Shown here piece by piece: positions 43,870 to 53,944 of a stretch of DNA of 64,000 nucleotides (positions are counted from its first letter, which is position 1; each line of letters opens with the position of its first letter). Origin of the DNA: Vibrio tapetis subsp. quintayensis (GTDB taxonomy: Bacteria; Pseudomonadota; Gammaproteobacteria; Enterobacterales; Vibrionaceae); assembly GCF_030409945.1 (NCBI RefSeq), contig NZ_JAUFQV010000039.1:62001-126000 (forward strand), in the 5' to 3' direction. The notes beneath the pieces are model-generated. The model did no database searches. It was given only the letters and a program-made list of their open reading frames with translations, and was not told where the DNA came from. Made by a program: the position numbers and the translations under genes.

Positions 43870-45015
43870 TTATTTTCCAATCAAATTGAGTACTGCAGCG
43901 GCCGCTTGTGTGTCGGCATCTTTTCTTATCCATTGATGCATTTCATTGAACTCTTCAATTAATGCACTATTGTCACCAAACAAGGCGTGCTCTAGCGGTG
44001 GGTATAGGTTGTCGGCGTTGCAATCGTCTAAGATAAACTCTCTTACTAACTCCCTACCCGCCATAATGTTAGGCAAGGCAACGTGCCTAGTAATCGCCAA
44101 CTTTTGTACAATCCATCCCGTGAGTTTATTCACTTTGTAACCCACCACCATAGGCCTTTTGAGCAACATGCATTCCAACGTTACTGTGCCCGATGCCAGT
44201 AGAACCGCATCGGATGCCGTAATGACGTTACGAGCGGTATCTTGCACAATGGTAAAGTCCAATTCTGGCGCATATTGCTGCCAAATTTGTTCAAACTGTT
44301 GTTTGCGCTTTTCATTTACCGCAGCAACGACAAAGCCAATGTCTGGGTGTTGCTGGTTGAGTTTTTGGCACGTTTCGATAAAGGGTTGTGAAATAAGCCC
44401 CACTTCTCCGCCACGACTGCCTGGCAGTACCGCTAACCACTTTTTACTTTGTTCTAGGTTCAGGAGTTTTCGTGCTGCCAATTGATCCGATTCCATCGGA
44501 ATGGCGTCGGCAAGTGTATGACCCACGAACTCGCATGCGACTTGGTATTTGTCATAAAATGCTTTTTCAAACGGAAGGAAAGCCAAAACTAAGTCGGTTG
44601 CCTTGTCTATTTTGAAAATACGTTTTGGCCGCCATGCCCACACGGACGGGCTGACATAATGCACAGTTTTTATGCCCGCTTTTTTCAAGTCTAACTCAAC
44701 ACGCAAATTAAAATCCGGGGCATCTATACCGATAAACACGTCCGGTGGATTTTGAGTAAACTCTTTAACAAGCGCCGCTTTCACTTTCAATAGCCTTGGT
44801 AAGCGCCCTAAGACTTCAACCAAGCCCATAACGGCCAATTCTTCCATTTCGAAGAGTGACTGACAGCCTTCAGCGATCATCTTCGGCCCACCAATCCCCA
44901 CGAACTCAGTGTCAGGGTAGCGTTTTTTGATGGCTCGGATAAATCCCTCACCCAGCGTATCGCCAGAGAGTTCCCCTGCAATAATGCCGATTCTTAATGG
45001 TCGCTTTGTCGTCAT
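43870..45015 (-). CDS. lpxB: Lipid A disaccharide synthase LpxB
   Basis: This 381-residue GT19 glycosyltransferase joins UDP-diacylglucosamine and lipid X. It has IGIIAGELSGDTLGEG, GIGGPKM, the YVSPSVWAWRPKR motif and LPGSRGGEV. MTTKRPLR is the start: AAGGTG upstream; the extra frame reads through a terminator-like hairpin. Confidence 0.97.
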   Translation of the reverse strand: MTTKRPLRIGIIAGELSGDTLGEGFIRAIKKRYPDTEFVGIGGPKMIAEGCQSLFEMEELAVMGLVEVLGRLPRLLKVKAALVKEFTQNPPDVFIGIDAPDFNLRVELDLKKAGIKTVHYVSPSVWAWRPKRIFKIDKATDLVLAFLPFEKAFYDKYQVACEFVGHTLADAIPMESDQLAARKLLNLEQSKKWLAVLPGSRGGEVGLISQPFIETCQKLNQQHPDIGFVVAAVNEKRKQQFEQIWQQYAPELDFTIVQDTARNVITASDAVLLASGTVTLECMLLKRPMVVGYKVNKLTGWIVQKLAITRHVALPNIMAGRELVREFILDDCNADNLYPPLEHALFGDNSALIEEFNEMHQWIRKDADTQAAAAVLNLIGK

Positions 45016-45040
45016 CGTATACACCTTACCTAAAAACACA

Positions 45041-45070
45041 AAAAGATCGCCATGTGAGTGGCGATCTTTA
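45041..45070 (-). terminator. Terminator-like hairpin between lpxA and lpxB
   Basis: On the minus strand GATCGCCA pairs with TGGCGATC around a six-base loop, followed by TTTTTG. It lies inside an otherwise continuous envelope operon, so lpxB and rnhB may receive only read-through. Confidence 0.75.
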
Positions 45071-45094
45071 CATCATTCCGAACGAGCAAAAAGG

Positions 45095-45883
45095 TTAGCG
45101 AATAATGCCACGCTGCGTTTTACCCAAGAACTCTAGGAACTGCTTCACAACGGCGTACTCTTCAGGCTCAGTTGCAATTTCGATTTTCGCTTCTTCAAGC
45201 GTTAAGCTTTCACGGTATAGTTTTTTGTATGCACGACGTACCGCTTTGATTTCATCTTTGGTAAAGCCACGGCGCTTCATACCCTCGATATTAATACCGA
45301 ATGGCTTACAGTGGTTACCTTGTGCCATCACAAATGGTGGAACGTCTTGAACAACAATAGAGCCACCACCGACAAAGCAATGAGCACCTAAGGTACAAAA
45401 CTGATGAACCGGAGAAAGCGCAGTCAAAATCACAAAGTCTTCGATAGTTACGTGACCGGCTAAGGTTGCGTTGTTACCAAGAATAACGTTATCACCTACC
45501 ACACAGTCGTGAGCAATATGGGCGTTAACACAAAATAGGTTATCGCTGCCGACAATAGTGGTGCCCTTGTCTTGAACTGTACCGCGGTGCATCTGCACGC
45601 TTTCACGAATAATATTACGGTCGCCAACAATCAACGATGTATCTTCACCGCTGAATTTCTTGTCTTGGCACTCTTCACCAATAATAGCAAAAGAGAAGAT
45701 GCGGTTTTCGTTGCCGATTTTACTTGGACCTTTGATCACAACGTGAGACATGATCTCGTTGTTTTCACCAATCTCAACATCGCCAGAAATGTAAGTAAAA
45801 GGACCAACGGTTGTGTTAGCACCAATCTTTACATTGCCCTCAATAACCGCAGAAGGATGAATTTGAGCCGTTTCATGGATCAT
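45095..45883 (-). CDS. lpxA: UDP-GlcNAc O-acyltransferase LpxA
   Basis: This 262-residue left-handed beta-helix enzyme adds 3-hydroxyacyl from ACP to UDP-GlcNAc, first step of lipid A. It has many hexapeptide repeats, catalytic His in NAHIAHDCVVGD and a C-terminal helical domain. MIHETAQIH is the start, one base after the fabZ stop codon. Confidence 0.98.
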   Translation of the reverse strand: MIHETAQIHPSAVIEGNVKIGANTTVGPFTYISGDVEIGENNEIMSHVVIKGPSKIGNENRIFSFAIIGEECQDKKFSGEDTSLIVGDRNIIRESVQMHRGTVQDKGTTIVGSDNLFCVNAHIAHDCVVGDNVILGNNATLAGHVTIEDFVILTALSPVHQFCTLGAHCFVGGGSIVVQDVPPFVMAQGNHCKPFGINIEGMKRRGFTKDEIKAVRRAYKKLYRESLTLEEAKIEIATEPEEYAVVKQFLEFLGKTQRGIIR

Positions 45884-45884
45884 A

Positions 45885-46343
45885 TTAAAACTCTCGACGT
45901 GCACATTTTAGTTCTGCAGAACACACTACTTCACCGTCGACTTTTGCAACACCATTGAACAGTGCAATGCCACGACGTTCTTTAATGAACTCCACTTCGA
46001 TAACCAATTGATCACCAGGCATAACTGGCTTACGGAATTTCGCTTTATCAATACTTGCGAAGTAGTACAGTTCGTTCTCAGCAGGCGCACCAAAGGTACG
46101 GAAAGCAAGCAAGCCCGTCGCTTGTGCCATTGCTTCAAGAATAAGTACACCAGGAAAAACAGGAAGCTTTGGAAAGTGACCCGTAAACTGAGGTTCGTTA
46201 ACAGATACGTTCTTTAGACCAACCAAGTATTTGCCTTCTTCGAAGTCCGTTACGCGATCGATCATTAGGAAAGGATAGCGATGTGGAAGAAGTTCTTGGA
46301 TCTCCGTGATATTCATCGTTTTCGTTTCAGTAGTCAAAGTCAT
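45885..46343 (-). CDS. fabZ: 3-hydroxyacyl-ACP dehydratase FabZ
   Basis: This 152-residue hotdog-fold enzyme dehydrates 3-hydroxyacyl-ACP in fatty acid synthesis and competes with LpxA/LpxD for substrate. It has LLPHRYPFLMIDRV, catalytic His/Glu in GHFPKLPVFPGVLILEAMAQ. MTLTTETKT is chosen as start; a shorter one at MNITEIQ is possible and both have imperfect ribosome binding sites. Confidence 0.97.
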   Translation of the reverse strand: MTLTTETKTMNITEIQELLPHRYPFLMIDRVTDFEEGKYLVGLKNVSVNEPQFTGHFPKLPVFPGVLILEAMAQATGLLAFRTFGAPAENELYYFASIDKAKFRKPVMPGDQLVIEVEFIKERRGIALFNGVAKVDGEVVCSAELKCARREF

Positions 46344-46427
46344 ATTCCTATTTATGTATTCTAGATAGTGTGCCTTTCTAGACAAACTAAGGCCCGCAAA
46401 CTGCAGGCCATTAAGAGTTGGGGCAGA

Positions 46428-47444
46428 TTAGCTGTCGCGCTTTTCACACGCTTTTAAGCGGCGATCAATTTCTGCAATTTTATGAACTCTAGGCACCATT
46501 TTACGCCATTCTTTATTCGGCTGAACTGGAACACCAGAGGAGTACACGCCTTTTTCGGTAATATCGCGCATCACCATCGACATGCCAGTCACGGTGACTT
46601 GGTCTACGATTGTGATGTGACCATTAACAACAGCACCACCACCAAAGAAGCAATATTTACCGATGTGTGTACTGCCAGCAACAATGACGGCTCCGGCCAT
46701 TGCGCAGCCGTAGCCAACATGCACGTTATGGGCAATTTGAATCTGGTTGTCTAATACAACATTATCTTCAATGACGGTATCGTCAAGTGTACCACGGTCA
46801 ATGGTGGTACATGCTCCGATCTCTACTCGGTTACCCACCTTAACAGAACCAACTTGAGGGATTTTAATCCACTCGCCTTTGTCGTTAGCGTTACCAAAGC
46901 CATCAGAACCAATTACAGCATTTGCTTGTATCAAGCAGTCTTCGCCAATTTCAACGTCGTGGTAGACGCTAACGTTTGACCATAACTTAGTGCGAGCACC
47001 AATCTTTGCTTGCTTACCTATAAAGCAGCCCGCACCAATGCAGGCACCTTCTGCGATAACAGCTCCAGACTCAATCACAGCATTTGCACCAATCGCGACG
47101 TCAATGCCAATCACTGCATCACTTGAGACAACCGCGCTTGGCGCAATATCATGAGCAGGTTGTGGGGTTGAATCTAACGCTTGAGCGATCTTCGCGTACG
47201 CAACATACGGGTCAGCGACCACAATGGCGTTGCCGGTGCAAAATTCGAGGTCAGACTCTCTAACCAATACTGCACTGGCTTTGCAGTCTGGAAGCGTTTT
47301 ACGGAACTTAGGGTTCGATAAAAAAGCCAACTGACCTGAGCCAGCTTTTTCCAATGCAGCAAAACCGGAGACAGCTATATCGCTATCTCCATGAAGCTGA
47401 CCACCCGCAATGTTAGCTACTTGAGCAAGGGATAATGTCGTCAT
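46428..47444 (-). CDS. lpxD: UDP-3-O-(3-hydroxyacyl)glucosamine N-acyltransferase LpxD
   Basis: This 338-residue lipid A enzyme has an N-terminal uridine-binding domain (AFLSNPKFRKTL), a hexapeptide left-handed helix with catalytic His in IQIAHNVHVGYGCAMAG, and a C-terminal helix. It starts four bases after the skp stop codon. Confidence 0.97.
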   Translation of the reverse strand: MTTLSLAQVANIAGGQLHGDSDIAVSGFAALEKAGSGQLAFLSNPKFRKTLPDCKASAVLVRESDLEFCTGNAIVVADPYVAYAKIAQALDSTPQPAHDIAPSAVVSSDAVIGIDVAIGANAVIESGAVIAEGACIGAGCFIGKQAKIGARTKLWSNVSVYHDVEIGEDCLIQANAVIGSDGFGNANDKGEWIKIPQVGSVKVGNRVEIGACTTIDRGTLDDTVIEDNVVLDNQIQIAHNVHVGYGCAMAGAVIVAGSTHIGKYCFFGGGAVVNGHITIVDQVTVTGMSMVMRDITEKGVYSSGVPVQPNKEWRKMVPRVHKIAEIDRRLKACEKRDS

Positions 47445-47448
47445 AAAC

Positions 47449-47958
47449 TTATTTTAGTTCTTTAATCACTTTTTCAGAAAGATCCAAGTCAGGCTTTGCG
47501 TACTGAAGTGCGCTTGCATCAACAATGATGTCGTAACCTTCTTTTTCTGCTACTTGACCGATCGCTTTTTGGATCAGTTTAAACAGCTTTTGTTTCTCTT
47601 CATTTTCACGTCTAGCGCCTAGTTTCTCAAGCGATTGACCTTTGATTTTGTACTCTGCTTCCAAACCAGCGATTTGGATTTGCAGATTACGCATACCTTC
47701 GTCACCAAGTAATTCGCCGTCACGACGCGCTTGCTCTACTTTGGTTTTGATTTTAGCTTCTAATGCTTTTAGTTCAGCACCTTTGTCTTTAAATTCAGCT
47801 TGAAGCTTCTTTTGTACCGCTTCACGCTGTGGGAGAGCTTGGAATATTTGTGCAGTATTCACGTAACCAACTTTCTGAGCGGCTTCTGCTGCTTGTGCAA
47901 AGAATGAGCTGCTTAATACTACTAGGCTTAGGCCTGCTGCTTTAACGATGTTTTTCAA
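47449..47958 (-). CDS. skp: Periplasmic chaperone Skp (OmpH)
   Basis: This 169-residue protein has a signal peptide (cleavage after AQAAEA) and a long Lys/Glu-rich coiled coil forming the tentacles that hold unfolded outer membrane proteins for BAM. It lies 14 bases after bamA. Confidence 0.96.
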   Translation of the reverse strand: MKNIVKAAGLSLVVLSSSFFAQAAEAAQKVGYVNTAQIFQALPQREAVQKKLQAEFKDKGAELKALEAKIKTKVEQARRDGELLGDEGMRNLQIQIAGLEAEYKIKGQSLEKLGARRENEEKQKLFKLIQKAIGQVAEKEGYDIIVDASALQYAKPDLDLSEKVIKELK

Positions 47959-47972
47959 AATTCTCTCCTAAC

Positions 47973-50399
47973 TTAGAACGTTTGACCGATGGTGAATGTG
48001 AACACTTCTGTGTTATCACCCTCGAATTGTTTAATTGGGGTTGCCAATGAGAAAACCAAAGGACCCATTGGTGACATCCACTGAATTGCGGTACCTATAG
48101 AGGCTCGGTAATTTCGTGGATCGGAATAATCGTAATAATATTGCTGACCCGAAGACACACCGGTATCTGGATCGAGGTATTTAAACTCAGTATCCCAAAC
48201 ACTGGCCACATCCACAAACAAACTGGTACGAATTTGGCTACGCACTTCATCCGATGCAAATGGCGTAGGGAAAATCACTTCCATACTCGCCAAAGCTACT
48301 GCATTACCACCAACCGACTTATCTGTCGCGGTATATTGCGAGTTGTTACCACCTGACGGGTTTTCATCGTACACCGCTTTCGGGCCCGCTGAGTTAGAAC
48401 GGAAACCACGTAGAGTGGTAAAGCCACCCGCGTAGTAGTTTTCATAAAACGGGAACAAGTTATCGTTGTCACCTGATTTACCATAACCATTACCGTAACC
48501 TAAGCGACCACGCAATAACAAAGCAAACTCGTGTTTTTCCGTTAACGGGAAATACTGCTTAACATCGTACTGCATTTTGAAGTACTGAACGTCAGAGCCA
48601 GGTACGGTCATTTTGTAGAATGCAGATTGATGATTACCGGCTGTCGGGAAGAAACCTTTGTTCAAGTTGTTACGAGTCCAGTTCAACGAAAAATCGAAGT
48701 CGTTAACTAGTAAGCTATTATCGGTTACGTTGCCGGCCTCTCTTTGTACTTGTAAGAACTTCTCAATTTGAGCGTATGGGTCAAGATTAGAGATTTTGTT
48801 GTGAGTATAACCCACACCGAATTCGAAAAAGTTCAATTCATTAAACGGGAAACCCCATGTCAGTCTTGTACCATAGCTTTCATTGGTATAGTCGACAATG
48901 CCAGCTTCTGATGCTTCAAATTGGTTGTAGAAAACCTTACCACCTAAACTCACACCATCAAGGTTCCAGTATGGGTCTCGGTATTCTAGACTGACGTTTT
49001 TACGGTATTTATTGGTAGAGGCACTAACGCCTACACGGTTACCCGTACCTGCAAAGTTATCTTGCTGCAAGCCCACTTGGAAACTAATACCAGACTCAGT
49101 ACCGTAGCCAACACCAAAGTTTACGCTGCCAGAGTTGGCCTCTTTTACGTTATAAACAAGATCAACCTGATCGTCAGAGCCTGCAACACGTACAGTTTGT
49201 ACGTCTACTTTCTCAAAGAAACCTAAGCGATTAAGACGGCTTTTACCGGTATCGATCGATTTAGAGTTCAACCAACTGCCTTCCATTTGACGCATTTCAC
49301 GGCGCAAAACTTCATCTTTAGTTGAATTGTTACCGACGAATCGGATATCACGAACGTAAATTCGTTTTCCAGCTTCAACATTGATAACCAATGACACCGT
49401 TTGATTTTCATCATCAAACTCAGGGATAGTACGAACTTGTGGATATGCGTAGCCTGCCTCGCCAAGAACGCGCTTAACGCTCTCTTCTAAGCTGGTTACG
49501 GCTGAACCATCATAGATATCACCTTGTTTAAAGGTAAGCATCTGCTTAAATTCATCTTCTTTGCCAATCAACTCACCACGAAAATCAACTGTATCGATTG
49601 AATAAGGTTTCCCTTCATCGATCGTTAGCGCAATGTACACGCCTTTTTTATCCGGAGAAATAGACACTTGAGTATTCGTTACTTGGAATTTCAAGTAACC
49701 TTGGTTCAAGTAGAATGAGCGCAGAGTTTCAATATCGCCAGCCAAAACTTGCTTTTGATACTTCTCATCAGCTAGGAAATTCCACCACGGCACATCGACG
49801 TTGAGATTAAAGCGTGAGCGTAACTCATCATCAGCAAAAACCGTATTACCTAGGAAGTTGATCTGCTGAATTTTAGCCGATACCCCTTCCGTAAATACAA
49901 ATTTAAGATCAGAACGATTACGAGGTAAAGGCGTCACAACAGCTTTTACTTCAGCGTTGTATTTACCCACACTGTAGTAAAAATCTTCTAAGCCTTTTTC
50001 TATGTTGCTAAGCGATGTGCGATCCAGCGCTTCACCAACACGGATGCCTGACGCATCTAAGCTTGTTTGCAATTGTTCTTCTTTTATTGCCTTGTTACCC
50101 GAAAAAGAAACGCTCGCAATGGTTGGGCGCTCCTTTACTTCTATAACAAGCACATCCCCGTCTCGCAGTACTTGAATATCTTCAAAGTTACCGGATTCGT
50201 ATAAGGCTTTAATAATTTTGGATACATCTTGCTGTTCGACTGTGTCACCAATACGGATAGGCATTTTTAACAATGCAGCACCTAATGCGACACGCTGAAG
50301 ACCTTCGATTTTGATGTCTTGAACAACAAATTTCTCTGCACCATTTACCATTGTGCTGCTAAGCAGTAGAGAGGTAAGTAGTAAATGCTTGATCGCCAT
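47973..50399 (-). CDS. bamA: Outer membrane assembly factor BamA
   Basis: This 808-residue central BAM subunit has a signal peptide (MAIKHLLLTSLLLSSTMVNG), five POTRA domains to about residue 420 and a C-terminal 16-strand barrel with the loop-6 motif TLRGFRSN and terminal Phe (TIGQTF). It folds other barrel proteins with BamC (11235). Followed by skp as in enterics. Confidence 0.98.
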   Translation of the reverse strand: MAIKHLLLTSLLLSSTMVNGAEKFVVQDIKIEGLQRVALGAALLKMPIRIGDTVEQQDVSKIIKALYESGNFEDIQVLRDGDVLVIEVKERPTIASVSFSGNKAIKEEQLQTSLDASGIRVGEALDRTSLSNIEKGLEDFYYSVGKYNAEVKAVVTPLPRNRSDLKFVFTEGVSAKIQQINFLGNTVFADDELRSRFNLNVDVPWWNFLADEKYQKQVLAGDIETLRSFYLNQGYLKFQVTNTQVSISPDKKGVYIALTIDEGKPYSIDTVDFRGELIGKEDEFKQMLTFKQGDIYDGSAVTSLEESVKRVLGEAGYAYPQVRTIPEFDDENQTVSLVINVEAGKRIYVRDIRFVGNNSTKDEVLRREMRQMEGSWLNSKSIDTGKSRLNRLGFFEKVDVQTVRVAGSDDQVDLVYNVKEANSGSVNFGVGYGTESGISFQVGLQQDNFAGTGNRVGVSASTNKYRKNVSLEYRDPYWNLDGVSLGGKVFYNQFEASEAGIVDYTNESYGTRLTWGFPFNELNFFEFGVGYTHNKISNLDPYAQIEKFLQVQREAGNVTDNSLLVNDFDFSLNWTRNNLNKGFFPTAGNHQSAFYKMTVPGSDVQYFKMQYDVKQYFPLTEKHEFALLLRGRLGYGNGYGKSGDNDNLFPFYENYYAGGFTTLRGFRSNSAGPKAVYDENPSGGNNSQYTATDKSVGGNAVALASMEVIFPTPFASDEVRSQIRTSLFVDVASVWDTEFKYLDPDTGVSSGQQYYYDYSDPRNYRASIGTAIQWMSPMGPLVFSLATPIKQFEGDNTEVFTFTIGQTF

Positions 50400-50462
50400 A
50401 TCTATTCTGATTATTCCTTGCTACTTCTTTTAATGCCAGTTTGCTATATCAATCAGCTGATA

Positions 50463-51821
50463 TCACAGGCGCGTAAAATCGTTAAATAACGCAACTACCA
50501 TAAGGGACATTATGATGGCCCCACCAATACGGTAGCCCACTTCCTGAACCGCTTCTGGTACAGGTCGTCGTATTACCGCTTCAATGGCTAAGAACAACAG
50601 GTGCCCGCCATCTAGAACCGGTAATGGTAATAAATTAATAATGCCTAAGTTAACGCTGATTAAGGCCATAAAGCTTAAAAAATAAACCAAGCCGTAATCT
50701 GCCGTAGCACCCGCTCCTTTCGCAATCGAAATTGGGCCACTTAGGTTTTCTATACCTACATCACCAACAACCAGCTTTTTTAGCATACTGAATGTTAGTG
50801 AAATAATTTGTCCAGTTTTATCTACCGCTTTACCAATGGATTCAAATACACCATATTTCAATTCAAAGCGATAATTTTCAGGCCATTCTGCGACTTCCGG
50901 AGCAATACCAGCAAAACCGATCGACTTTCCATCTGATACTTGTTTCGAATCAGGGATAAGCTCAAGTTTCACTGTTTGACCCACTCTATCAACGGTTACC
51001 GAAACTGGCGTATTCGCATTGCTTCGAATGACTTCAACCATTTGCTGCCAATCAGTAATTTTGTTGCCATTTGCAGCCAGGATAACATCACCCACTTGCA
51101 AACCCGCTTTCTCCGCTGCACCACCTTCACCAATGTGGGCTAAAGTAGTCGATACTTCCGGTCTAAATGGTACAAAACCCAGTGTCGACATCGGCGATTC
51201 TTTTTCTGGGTCAAAGCTCCAATCACGAATGTCTACTTTCTTAACTTGCTCTACACCTATTGCGTCGTCAGATGTCACCGTTAAGGTCATCAGATCGTCA
51301 CCAATATGGGAAATCAGCTGCATGTTAACTGATTCCCAATCTGCGGTTTTGATTCCTGAAACGGCTTTTAGTTCCATTCCAGTTTCAATTCCGGCTTGTG
51401 CGACAATAGAATGAGGCGTTACTTGGCCAATTACTGGCTTAACCGCAGGCACACCAATAAGAAATACGACCCAATAAGCAAACAGTGCAAACACAAAGTT
51501 GAACACAGGACCCGCACTAATAATAGCGGCTCGTTGCCATAATTTTTTATGGTTAAACGCCTGCGATTTTTCTTGCTCTGTTATGTCATCAACACGGCCG
51601 TCGAGCATTTTAACGTAACCCCCTAATGGGATAATCGCAATGCTGTATTCCGTGCCATCTTTACCAGTTTTAGACCAAAGAGATTTACCAAAGCCGATAG
51701 AAAACTTAAGCACTTGCACGCCGCACTTTCGTGCCACCCAAAAGTGACCAAATTCATGCACGGCTACCAGTACACCCAGTGCAACGATGAATGACGCTAA
51801 ATTCCACAGTATGTCTGTCAT
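50463..51821 (-). CDS. rseP: Site-2 protease RseP
   Basis: This 452-residue intramembrane zinc protease cleaves RseA to release sigmaE. It has HEFGH near residue 22, two PDZ domains (GGAAEKAGLQVGDVILAANG in the second), and the NLLPLPVLDGGHL metal-ligand motif. It overlaps dxr by four bases (ATGA). Confidence 0.97.
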   Translation of the reverse strand: MTDILWNLASFIVALGVLVAVHEFGHFWVARKCGVQVLKFSIGFGKSLWSKTGKDGTEYSIAIIPLGGYVKMLDGRVDDITEQEKSQAFNHKKLWQRAAIISAGPVFNFVFALFAYWVVFLIGVPAVKPVIGQVTPHSIVAQAGIETGMELKAVSGIKTADWESVNMQLISHIGDDLMTLTVTSDDAIGVEQVKKVDIRDWSFDPEKESPMSTLGFVPFRPEVSTTLAHIGEGGAAEKAGLQVGDVILAANGNKITDWQQMVEVIRSNANTPVSVTVDRVGQTVKLELIPDSKQVSDGKSIGFAGIAPEVAEWPENYRFELKYGVFESIGKAVDKTGQIISLTFSMLKKLVVGDVGIENLSGPISIAKGAGATADYGLVYFLSFMALISVNLGIINLLPLPVLDGGHLLFLAIEAVIRRPVPEAVQEVGYRIGGAIIMSLMVVALFNDFTRL

Positions 51822-53023
51822 AGTGTTCGCTCTGTAATGTATTCGTTTGCGTAGCTACGTGCCATTTTATCTTGCTCTAGTAAGCTTTCCAAGTTATCCA
51901 ACGCTAACGGCTGTTGTCCACACAGTTTATTCAAGACTTGCTCGTTGATGCTGGCAATGTCGGTAAATCTAATCTGCTTTCGCAAAAATGCGTCAACGGC
52001 AATTTCATTGGCTGCGTTCAGCCCCGTTGTAGCATGTTGCCCTTCGTAACACGCATCGATCGCCAGCTTTAAGCATGGATAACGGGAATAATCAGGTTCA
52101 AGAAAGGTAAGTTCACCCACTTTGGTAAAATCTAGTGGTGCAACACCGGCATTAACTCGTTCTGGGTAAGACATAGTCAGAGCGATTGGCGTTGCCATAT
52201 CTGGTTGGCCCATCTGCGCAAGTACTGAACCATCTTTGTATTGCACCATAGAGTGGATCACAGATTGAGGGTGAATGATGACTTTCAGCTGCTCTTGAGA
52301 AGCATTAAATAACCATTTAGCTTCAATGAACTCCAACCCTTTATTCATCATTGTGGCTGAGTCTACTGATATTTTGGGGCCCATAGACCAATTAGGATGT
52401 GCGATTGCTTGTTCAGGAGTCACTGACGACAAGGTTGATACGTCGGAGTAGCGGAAAGGACCACCAGAACCGGTCAGTAAAATTGAAGATACACCGTGCT
52501 GTTCTAAATCACAGTGCCCCATCTTGGTTTGAATACTCTGCGGCAAGCACTGAAAAATAGCATTGTGCTCGCTGTCTACCGGTAAGAGTTCCGCACCGTA
52601 TTTTTCAACCGCATCGATAAACAGCTGACCGGACATCACTAACGCTTCTTTGTTCGCTAGCAGCACTCGTTTGCCCGCCTGTACCGCCGCCATGGTCGGT
52701 ATTAAACCAGCTGCACCGACAATTGCAGCCATCACCATATCAACTTCATCCATAGAGGCGACAGCGCACATGCCGTCTTCTCCAGAAAGAACCTGAGTAT
52801 TAGGGCTAAGGACCGAAATGGTATTTCGTAATTGAACGGCCGCTTCAGCATTGGCCATAACAGCAAAGCTAGGTTGCCATTTTGCGCATAACAAAGCCAT
52901 GCTATCAACATTAGTACCTGCCGCTAAAGCAAACACAGTAAATTGATCGCGGTTTTGTTCTACGACCTTTAAGGTGCTTGTGCCTATAGAGCCTGTTGCA
53001 CCTAGAATGGTTAAATTTTTCAT
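51818..53023 (-). CDS. dxr: 1-deoxy-D-xylulose 5-phosphate reductoisomerase Dxr
   Basis: This 401-residue enzyme makes MEP, the second step of the non-mevalonate isoprenoid pathway. It has the NADPH motif ILGATGSIGTSTL, the metal/substrate region LPVDSEHNAIFQCL and NWSMGPKISVDSATMMNKG. It lies between cdsA and rseP, unlike E. coli where it follows frr. Confidence 0.97.
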   Translation of the reverse strand: MKNLTILGATGSIGTSTLKVVEQNRDQFTVFALAAGTNVDSMALLCAKWQPSFAVMANAEAAVQLRNTISVLSPNTQVLSGEDGMCAVASMDEVDMVMAAIVGAAGLIPTMAAVQAGKRVLLANKEALVMSGQLFIDAVEKYGAELLPVDSEHNAIFQCLPQSIQTKMGHCDLEQHGVSSILLTGSGGPFRYSDVSTLSSVTPEQAIAHPNWSMGPKISVDSATMMNKGLEFIEAKWLFNASQEQLKVIIHPQSVIHSMVQYKDGSVLAQMGQPDMATPIALTMSYPERVNAGVAPLDFTKVGELTFLEPDYSRYPCLKLAIDACYEGQHATTGLNAANEIAVDAFLRKQIRFTDIASINEQVLNKLCGQQPLALDNLESLLEQDKMARSYANEYITERTL

Positions 53024-53047
53024 TCAATTATGACCGTTTCAGTATGT

Positions 53048-53074
53048 AAAAAGACAAGTTTCCTTGTCTTTTTA
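53048..53074 (-). terminator. Terminator-like hairpin between cdsA and dxr
   Basis: AAAAAGACAAG pairs with CTTGTCTTTTT around a four-base loop in the 57-base gap. It may limit read-through from cdsA into dxr-rseP. Confidence 0.75.
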
Positions 53075-53080
53075 ACTGTA

Positions 53081-53923
53081 TTAGAAAATGAAATAAAGCA
53101 AGGTAAAGACGGGAAATGCGGCGGTTAAACTGTCGATCCGGTCTAGCACTCCGCCGTGTCCAGGAATGATATTACTGCTGTCTTTAATACCAGAGACTCG
53201 TTTGAACATACTTTCAACCAAATCACCAAGTACTGAAATGATGACAGTAACCAGTGCAATCCATGCCATTGTTACCCAGCTTTCAAATTGTAGTTCAAAC
53301 CATTCGGCTGCGCCCCAGCCAACGATCAAGGCAGCCACGATACCGCCGACCAAACCTTCAATGGTTTTATTTGGGCTGACATGCGGCGCCATTTTAGTCT
53401 TACCAAAGGTTTTACCCGCGAAATAGGCGCCACTATCGGCAGACCAGACTAAGAAGCAAACAAATAGAACCAGCTTTCCGCCGTAATACTCATCAACGCC
53501 TGCGCCTTCGGCTCTTAGCAAAATGATGCTGGTAAAGAATGGGATGAGCGTTAACCAGCCAAATACGTTACGTAACAGGTTTGAGTTTTGCCACATTCCG
53601 ACCGATTTAGGATACGTGATAGCCAGCAAGCTTGCGACAACCCACCATATAGAACCAATAGCTAAAATAGCAAAGTGTGTTGCTGGCAGCGGGGCTAAAA
53701 GTTGAGGTTCAAACGGTAGGACAACCAAAGTTACCGCCATGATGACGGCCGCTGGAATCAACGCCATCACACGCGAGTTATGCTTTACAAATTGAGTCCA
53801 TTCCCAGAAGCCGATCATGGTCACCACTGCGATTGCAGCGATAAAAAGCGGCATTGATAATTCAAAAATGCCTAACACAACCAGTGGCGCTAAGATCAGC
53901 GCGGTAATAATTCTTTGTTTCAA
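53081..53923 (-). CDS. cdsA: Phosphatidate cytidylyltransferase CdsA
   Basis: This 280-residue inner membrane enzyme makes CDP-diacylglycerol for phospholipids. It has seven or eight membrane helices and the family signature SMFKRVSGIKDSSNIIPGHG followed by GVLDRIDS. It lies 21 bases after uppS. Confidence 0.97.
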   Translation of the reverse strand: MKQRIITALILAPLVVLGIFELSMPLFIAAIAVVTMIGFWEWTQFVKHNSRVMALIPAAVIMAVTLVVLPFEPQLLAPLPATHFAILAIGSIWWVVASLLAITYPKSVGMWQNSNLLRNVFGWLTLIPFFTSIILLRAEGAGVDEYYGGKLVLFVCFLVWSADSGAYFAGKTFGKTKMAPHVSPNKTIEGLVGGIVAALIVGWGAAEWFELQFESWVTMAWIALVTVIISVLGDLVESMFKRVSGIKDSSNIIPGHGGVLDRIDSLTAAFPVFTLLYFIF

Positions 53924-53944
53924 GCCGACGAGTCCTTTTCTTTG

